A DNA stretch of 22,407 nt from Proteromonas lacertae (lineage: Eukaryota > Sar > Bigyra > Opalinata > Proteromonadidae). The notes beneath the pieces were generated by a model that searched no databases, was not told the DNA's origin, and worked only from the letters and a program-made list of their open reading frames with translations. The translations under genes and the position numbers were made by a program. Below are positions 16,414-22,407 of this stretch, piece by piece; within the stretch, counting starts at the first letter, position 1, and each line of letters opens with the position of its first letter. The stretch covers positions 1 through 22,407 of the forward strand of contig NGBS01000706.1 of assembly GCA_002245135.1 (NCBI GenBank), in the 5' to 3' direction.

Positions 16414-17698
16414 ATGTTTAGCACTAATAGTTACGATCCACATTTATACAGCTCATATAGCAACGAGAACCCATATCCTGTCAAACCGTTACCTACAAAT
16501 GGTAACTTATCACTTGCAACATATATTAACCATGGAGCACCGAATATTACACATCCAACAAGAGAGGCTTCGTATGAAGACCAAATGTCAAACCAAATTG
16601 CCCAATATCGATCACGCTTAGATGAGCTATATAAAAAATATTATTACCTTAATGAAAATGAATTTGTCAAAATGACACAACATTTGTCTAGTATGAATGA
16701 TATAGCTCCACCACCAGATGTAGTACGTGAATACTTAAGGAGACAACCTGGAAAACAAATTGTCGATTTCAAATATAAAAAAAATAATCCATTCGCAACT
16801 ATCAAAAGCCTGGGTACTTCCAAATGGATATAGTGTTTTTCTTACCTGATATGGAACATTTGTATTTTATCGAAATGAATTCAAGAAAAGTATGGGCAAT
16901 ATTTATGCCTAATAAATATGGTGATATTACATTGGATGCATTTCAGAAGTGGTATTATGAAACAGATGCCTATGGAAACAAAACACATAAAAATGTAGTA
17001 AGTATCCTATCAGATGCTGATGCTAGTTTTTCAAATATCAAGAAGTTATGTGATGCTGAAGGAATATCATATTTTCAAAAAGATGGTTCTGAGCATAAAA
17101 TAGAGTCATTATTGGATAGATCAGTGAGTGTGATAAAAAGATTGTTGTACAAACACTTGGTGGATCTGGGATATGATGCACCTACATATATGGCAGATAT
17201 TGATCACAATGATAAGCATATTATACCAGATATGAATTATAAATTAAAACTAGATAGTATAATACAGGAAGTGATAGATGACTATAACAACAAGCCATTA
17301 CCAGGAATTAAAGGATATACCCCAAATGAAGTATTCCATAGTCCAGAATTACAAAAACAAATATTACAAAAATCAATTAACTACAACTTAAAGAATTATG
17401 AAAAATTGGATCATACTGGTCAAAATTTCGAAGTAGGTGATTTGGTGAGATTCAAAGAGAGAAGACGTAAAATGGATAAGAACATATACTGGTCAGACAA
17501 TGTATATAAGATAATCAAGAAAATCGATATTCATACAATTTAGGTGATATCAATGGGAATGACATTCAAGGTTTTTCATTAATTCGATTCAAACACTATG
17601 AGTTGCAGTTAGTGAGAAAAGATGATGCACCAACCACATGGTTTAGAAAAATACTGGAGAGACCCAAGAGAAAGAAGGGAGACAAATCAATATTGTAA
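16414..17698 (+). pseudogene. rve-type (DDE) integrase of the element, broken
   Basis: Integrases of this family insert the element's linear DNA into the host genome. The N-terminal part (from MFSTNSYDP) is followed by the catalytic core: first Asp in MDIVFFLPDM, second Asp in SDADASF, and Glu in KIESLLDRSV, which fits the D,D-35-E fold. The core is followed by the typical YNNKPLPGIKGYTPNEVF. The C-terminal domain (FEVGDLVRFKERRRKMDKN, then YWSDNVYKI) resembles the SH3/chromo-like ending of Polinton and Gypsy integrases. The frame is interrupted a small number of times. No reverse transcriptase or LTR is nearby, so a Polinton source is preferred over a retroelement. Confidence 0.82.
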
Positions 17699-18092
17699 CG
17701 AATAAATTTTTATTATGCTATATATTGTATATGTTGTTTTTTATTATTGGGCATTGGATAGACTAGCTACGATGAGGGCTGCGTTTCTAATTTATAATTA
17801 TTTATTTATTTATTAAATTAATTTCACAAGGAATTTATGGAAGTTTAATAATAATTTCTACTTGGATGTGTGTTGTTTAATATTGCGCCATTGAAATTCG
17901 GCTTGAATCATCCTGGCACGGTATATCTAAATGCCCTTTTTTTTATTTAATTGGGAACTGATAGACTGTGCAAGGAAAAAAGAGTCATGCAGCTGGCATT
18001 AATGGTTCGATTCCTAGTACAGACTATTAGTAATCCCATTTTTTAAATATTTTATTATACATATACATATAGTATATTCTATTTTTTCATAT
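17699..18092. other. Non-coding 394 bp between integrase and convergent gene
   Basis: No reading frame of note. It includes AT-rich tracts and the long hairpin at 17952-18038 with a tRNA B-box-like word. The upstream promoter of the 18093 gene must lie in the last 50 bases. Confidence 0.5.
17952..18038 (+). ncRNA. Hairpin with tRNA B-box-like core, possible tRNA-derived RNA
   Basis: The arms TGGGAACTGATAGACTGT (17952-17969) and 18019-18038 pair over about 16 positions with two mismatches and a two-base bulge. Inside lies GGTTCGATTCC (18004-18014), an exact match to the Pol III B-box consensus. ATGCAGCTGG just before it recalls an A box but is too close. A normal cloverleaf cannot be drawn: the T stem has only two good pairs. 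It may be a decayed tRNA or a tRNA-like structure, or chance. Confidence 0.25.
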
Positions 18093-18500
18093 ATGATTAC
18101 ACTACCACCACAGATTGAATATAAATTACCAGAACTTGAATCCAAGGTAACAAAGAAATATCATTTAAGTGGCCCTGACAGATACTTAGATTTGTATAGC
18201 CTACAATTCCTTATATTTTTTTATCATCGAAAACCTATATATCAATGGTATTTTGAGTTAACACACAAAATGATTAACATGATCATGAGTCATCGTTTGA
18301 TATTAGTGTTTGTAGGTCCTTGTGACTTAGGAAATAGATATTATCCGAAAGTTACATACACACCAACAATGAAAAAAGTAATCATTAGAATGCCACAAAG
18401 ATGTTTTAATGGTAAGATGCCAATATTCTTCAAATGTACTCATATGGATTTAGAGATGATAGAATATATTGAAACTCATACAATATTTCACCACACATAA
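18093..18500 (+). CDS. Element protein of 135 residues, function unknown
   Basis: Intact from the ATG at 18093 (MITLPPQIEYK). The centre is hydrophobic and aromatic (LYSLQFLIFFYHRKP). A probable beta-rich C-terminal half (VTYTPTMKKVIIRMPQRCF) has two Cys and His residues. It runs towards the protease gene and their ends are about 40 bases apart. The same convergent arrangement, truncated, is present in copy A. Conservation across both copies with no interruption here suggests a real protein; I do not recognise the family. Confidence 0.62.
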   Translation: MITLPPQIEYKLPELESKVTKKYHLSGPDRYLDLYSLQFLIFFYHRKPIYQWYFELTHKMINMIMSHRLILVFVGPCDLGNRYYPKVTYTPTMKKVIIRMPQRCFNGKMPIFFKCTHMDLEMIEYIETHTIFHHT

Positions 18501-21500
18501 AACAGAAAAAATAATTAAGTAATAATTATATATTATATATTATATTAATCCAAATTGTTTTTTCATTAACCTAATTTTTGCTTCACCCACTATTGTATTA
18601 TAGTCAGTAGCCTTTTTGAAACTACACTGATCTCTTAAAATATTTTTTCAAAAAATTAATAGCAAAAAACCACAGTTAGCAGTAATTTTGATTCTGTACT
18701 CCATTGATTTTAAGTTCATACTTTTCATTATGATACTTCTTTAATTTTTTCAAATTTTTTTTAAATTCTTCCAAGTGTTGAGGATCTTCACCAAATGAAT
18801 CATAGTACAGGAATTGCTTATTGATATTGTCAACTACTAAGGCCACCCAATGACCTATAGAATTAGGGCTAGCTTGTGTGGTGAGTGTATTGATTATGAT
18901 TCCCCATTGATTCTTCTTTTTGGGTATAGGAAGTACAAGCTCGTCCCAGCAGAACACTCCATGAACTTTCCATGGAAATTATTGAACTCATTTTTCACAA
19001 TTAACTCTATATCAAATTCGATAAGGCATCTGAAGTGATACTGTTATACAAAACTTTCCTACGTGAAATTAATTTCTTTACTTTTTTATTATTTCCATTA
19101 CCTATTCCAAAGTAACTCATAGCTTCACTGAGTTGTTTTGCTTGATCTAAATTACTCACTGCTCTACCAAAATTAGTGAGTGAACTTGGAATTGTTTGTT
19201 GTGAACGTTTCACGTAGTTGTCCATTTTGATTGCATTCTTGTGTTGATATGGTGTTGGTTTTAACCAATTTAATAAACCACCTGCATCTAGCAAACCAAA
19301 ACAAGCAGTCAATGCACTGAATACTGTTCCTATACCTGCAACAGTTTGTAATGTACCTGTTGGATCAGCTGCAACAGCAGTTTTTGCCATTGATGGCATA
19401 GCTTTTGATAATTCACTGATACCTTTAACTGCTGCTGGCAGCAGTTGTTGCATCACCTCCATTTGCAGCTGCAGCTACAGTTGCTGCTGTTTTTAATGTA
19501 TCACCTACATTTTTTGCATCTATATTTCCTATATTAGAAATTTGTAGAAGAATGGAACTAATTGAAATAAGTATCGAACATATGGATGAGTATTGAACAT
19601 AAATGAAACACCAAAGTTATACAACAAGTCTACAGGTAACCATGATTTTTGAATTGCTTCAGGTAACATTGACTTAACTTTTTCTGAATTACCATAATAC
19701 AAGTCAGTGATAGCAGGTAATCTACCACCTGACAGCATACGAATTATTTCATAGTAGTCGAAAATGAAGTACCACATTACATACAAGAACCCTGATGTTG
19801 GTAGTTTAGATTTTTTCCATAACCAATAAGCCAAACATGTCATTACTATTGCACGAACATATTTCATTGCATGATCTACTTCAAACATTTGAGGAGTAAC
19901 TCCACCAACCAAATATGACTTCATTGTATAGTATATTTGTGGAAATATCCTAAATACATTCTCTACACACAGGAACAAATTACCAGCAAAACCCATAAAA
20001 ATCAGATTCACGTAATGAATCAAGTGCTTTTTGAAACTGTGAATTTTCAAATTGTGCCATGAACTACAAGCAGTTTTCACTAAACCAATAGCTATTTCAT
20101 ATTTTTGTTTATTATCTGCATTCACCCACTCTTGAGGAAGTGAGTGACCTAACTTCTCTCTGTTATAATCAAAGTTAATGAAATCTCTACTATTTTGTGA
20201 TGCTATTTCATTCAGCTCTCTATATTTATCTTCATTAATCCATGTATGAGGTTCTTTATCTATATCTATAGCACTATTCACCAGTTCTTGATTTTTTGGA
20301 TCTAATGCCCATCTATAAAATTTTGATCTTTCTAATATCTCTTGATCATCCATATATCTTTGTGCCTTTTGATTATTCAATGCAATATATTCTTTTACTT
20401 TTTCAGCTCGATTCGGATCAAAATTATATGGATCTGAATATTGATTGATCTTACTTACTCCATCAACTAATTCATTTTGCAAATACTCCTGCTGTAATAA
20501 TAGTTTGTTATAATATTCTATTGCATCTTTATCATTACCTGTTAATTTATCCCAAGTTGAGGTCAACCAATCTTGTCTATAATTTTTATAGGCTGCTAAT
20601 TGAGGATTCTTTTCTATTATCTCTTGTAATGATTTATAATTTTGTAATTTAGGAAATTTTTGTAACAAAGGATCTGTAACTCTATTCATTCCATTATCAT
20701 ATGCCTGAACATCTGCTTCTGTAACATATTCAGGCCAATTCAAAAGATAGCTTCTTGGATTAGATGTATCTAATTCTGCTAATGGGAATGTTCCTCTTAA
20801 ATGTCCTTTTTTATGTTCACGATCTAGCATATCATAAAAATTAATATGATAATTGTTAGGCAACATTGAAGCATAATTATTAGTTAATGCATATTGAACT
20901 TCTTTTCGAGCTTGTCTATTCAAACCTGGACTAAATAATTTATCATAATTCCAATTAAAATCATATCCTACAGTTTCTTTTGGTATATATGGTTGAATAT
21001 ATTCTGGTATTTGACTTGGCTGTAATTGTGATGTTCCATTATAAGCAGCACTAGCAGCATCATACATTTGTTGTCTTGGATTATTAATAATGACATGCTC
21101 ATTAGGACAAAACACTTTGACCCACTCTTAATGGTATAATACCACTATTACCACCTAATTTCTTAGTAGCCAAGAGATGCCTCCGTGGGATACTCTCTAA
21201 TTTGAGTTTATTTCTTCTGTGATGTTTCTTATGTTTGAAATGAACATGTTTTCTTCTTCCTGAACCTGTCTTTGGATATCCTTCTAAAGACATACCAAAT
21301 AAACCATAATTTACTTTTGGCCATAAATGATATTCACTACCCATACCATTAATTAAATTACACACATCTGATCGTGCTTCTGGAACACTACGACCACATT
21401 GATATTTGAAATAATGTAAGTAATCTGTCAATTGATCTATTGTTCCACCATAGCTGGAATACTTTGATATAATATCTAATGGCAATCCTACATTTTTACA

Positions 21501-22407
21501 TACATTTTCTAAATCTTGTTTTGTATTATTCATAACCATTTGCTTAACTGATTCATAATCATATTGATTAATCAAAAATGGTTGTAATTTTTCCATAATA
21601 GCATCTACATTATATCTTTGTTGTTGTTGTTGTTGTTGTTGTATTGGTTGTGTGTTATTTTGCAATGTTGGCTGGGCTGCTACCGCCGTGGCGGCAGCAG
21701 CACCTGCCATCATTCCGGCGTAACTTGCAGCATTTGAACTTTGATTATTATAACCTGCCCCAGTTGCAGGTATTGAAGTTGTATTATTAGAACTGGGGGC
21801 AGTTGTAACATTCGATGCTTGAATATTTGAAGTGGCCGGCGCACTCGTCGAATTTGTTGTTGTAGGAGTAGCACCAAATATACCTCTGAACCAATTGTAT
21901 ATATTACTTAGTGATGTAGTAAAGAAACCCATTATACTATCTAACTTAGAATGAATCCATTGTGACATATCCATTGGAGGAACTTGTTTCCAACGATTAT
22001 ATACCAAACTGACAAAATGGGAGTTAACATTGGACACAAAAGATGCTGCATTAACCCATGCTGGAGATAAACCAAATATCCATTGCATAACACCACTATA
22101 TCCTATTCCTGCATTTACTAAATACTTTAATATTGCACCAACAGTACTATCAGGAAATAGTATATCAAACACTTGTGAAATAGAACCTAATGTCATAGTA
22201 CATAAGCAGAACTTTACACCAAATTTCAACCAATCGTATGTTGTATTACCTGAAAATATTTATCAATTTTTGAAATTAATGATTGTTTTTCTCTTTCTTC
22301 CATTGTTGCTATCTTTCTCTGATATTCTTCATTCCTTGCTTTCACTATTTTCATTTTCTTGTTGTAATTCATACTCGTGATCTTTTTTGTTTGTACCAGC
22401 ATTTATT
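18360..22407 (-). repeat. Right arm of large inverted repeat
   Basis: Reverse complement of 10346-14258, with the inner edge at 18360. It continues beyond the window. The arms are separated by 4101 bp of unique DNA. Confidence 0.93.
18540..22407 (-). pseudogene. Copy B of the long membrane protein with adenain-like protease, broken, partial
   Basis: Read from 22407 to 18540, it repeats the copy-A protein from just before the first membrane cluster to the protease end. It includes the Thr/Asn-rich repeat, poly-Gln, the basic His/Lys stretch, the membrane segments and the protease motifs GHWVAL and YYDSFG. It has several interruptions. It carries one in-frame block of about 73 residues, rich in aromatic and hydrophobic residues (YVMWYFIFDYYEIIRM), that copy A lacks, and fewer Thr/Asn repeats. 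The block adds another likely membrane segment. The N-terminal part lies outside the window. Confidence 0.8.

Larger units (their letters stand above)
15030..22407 (-). mobile_element. Polinton/Maverick-like element, copy B, reversed, continues past the window
   Basis: In its own direction (right to left) it holds the long protein and adenain-like protease, the convergent 135-residue gene, an rve integrase (opposite strand) and two small same-strand genes. The integrase plus adenain pair is the diagnostic part. The protein-coding parts are interrupted in several places, so it is broken. The similarity of its arm to copy A suggests a young duplication. The left edge is approximate; the right edge is outside the window. 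Confidence 0.72.

Noticed and set aside
16414-17698. Integrase from an LTR retrotransposon
   Set aside because: No reverse transcriptase, RNase H, gag or LTR lies nearby, while an adenain-like protease does.
17952-18038. A functional tRNA gene
   Set aside because: The B-box word is exact, but the T stem has only two good pairs and no proper D or anticodon arm can be drawn.
1-22407. A reassigned genetic code explaining the interrupted frames
   Set aside because: The interruptions are of mixed kinds across the window, and several long genes end normally on the usual stops, so one reassigned codon would not explain them.

Overview
The window is an AT-rich eukaryotic mosaic dominated by remains of Polinton/Maverick-like elements. 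A smaller, more GC-rich segment with unrelated genes lies at the left end. The host cannot be named from sequence alone. Very AT-rich intergenic DNA, GTAAGT-type splice-donor-like words and a Polinton point to a protist or early-diverging fungus; this is low confidence. No bacterial operon signals are seen.

Left segment (1-3456). The minus strand carries a broken class II (adenosylcobalamin-dependent) ribonucleotide reductase that runs off the left edge, then a basic protein with two four-cysteine knuckles. A non-coding stretch follows, with an 18-bp tandem repeat and a run of CCCGTAGG-like words. The segment ends in a 204-bp near-perfect palindrome (3253-3456), and base composition changes sharply exactly there.

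Middle (3464-5390). This is a fragment of a surface-protein gene on the minus strand, built of Ig-like He_PIG-type repeats and cysteine-rich CCP/HRM-like modules. It is cut at both ends. A second fragment of similar style lies on the plus strand at 14264-15021.

Element copy A (about 5400-14258). Three minus-strand genes (5466-7106) diverge from a run of plus-strand genes (7181-14078). The plus run holds two small glycine/arginine-rich proteins resembling adenovirus pVI/core precursors, an acidic/RS-rich protein, a basic coiled protein, an acidic Asp/Glu protein, and a very long membrane/low-complexity protein. The last ends in an adenain-like cysteine protease. A truncated convergent gene closes the copy.

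Element copy B (about 15030 to beyond 22407) is in the opposite orientation. It repeats the 3' half of the long protein and the protease almost identically, so the two copies form a large inverted repeat (10346-14258 and 18360-22407, spacer 4.1 kb). B also keeps an intact copy of the convergent gene, an rve-type integrase and two small genes of unknown function. DNA polymerase B, the packaging ATPase and a recognisable major capsid protein are not seen here. Both copies look broken in a few places but young, because the shared arms are so similar.

Working picture: protease plus its glycine-rich candidate substrates form a virion-maturation module, and the integrase served insertion. The palindrome at the composition boundary and the trimmed surface-gene pieces suggest repeated insertion or rearrangement, or else an assembly join that needs raw-read support.
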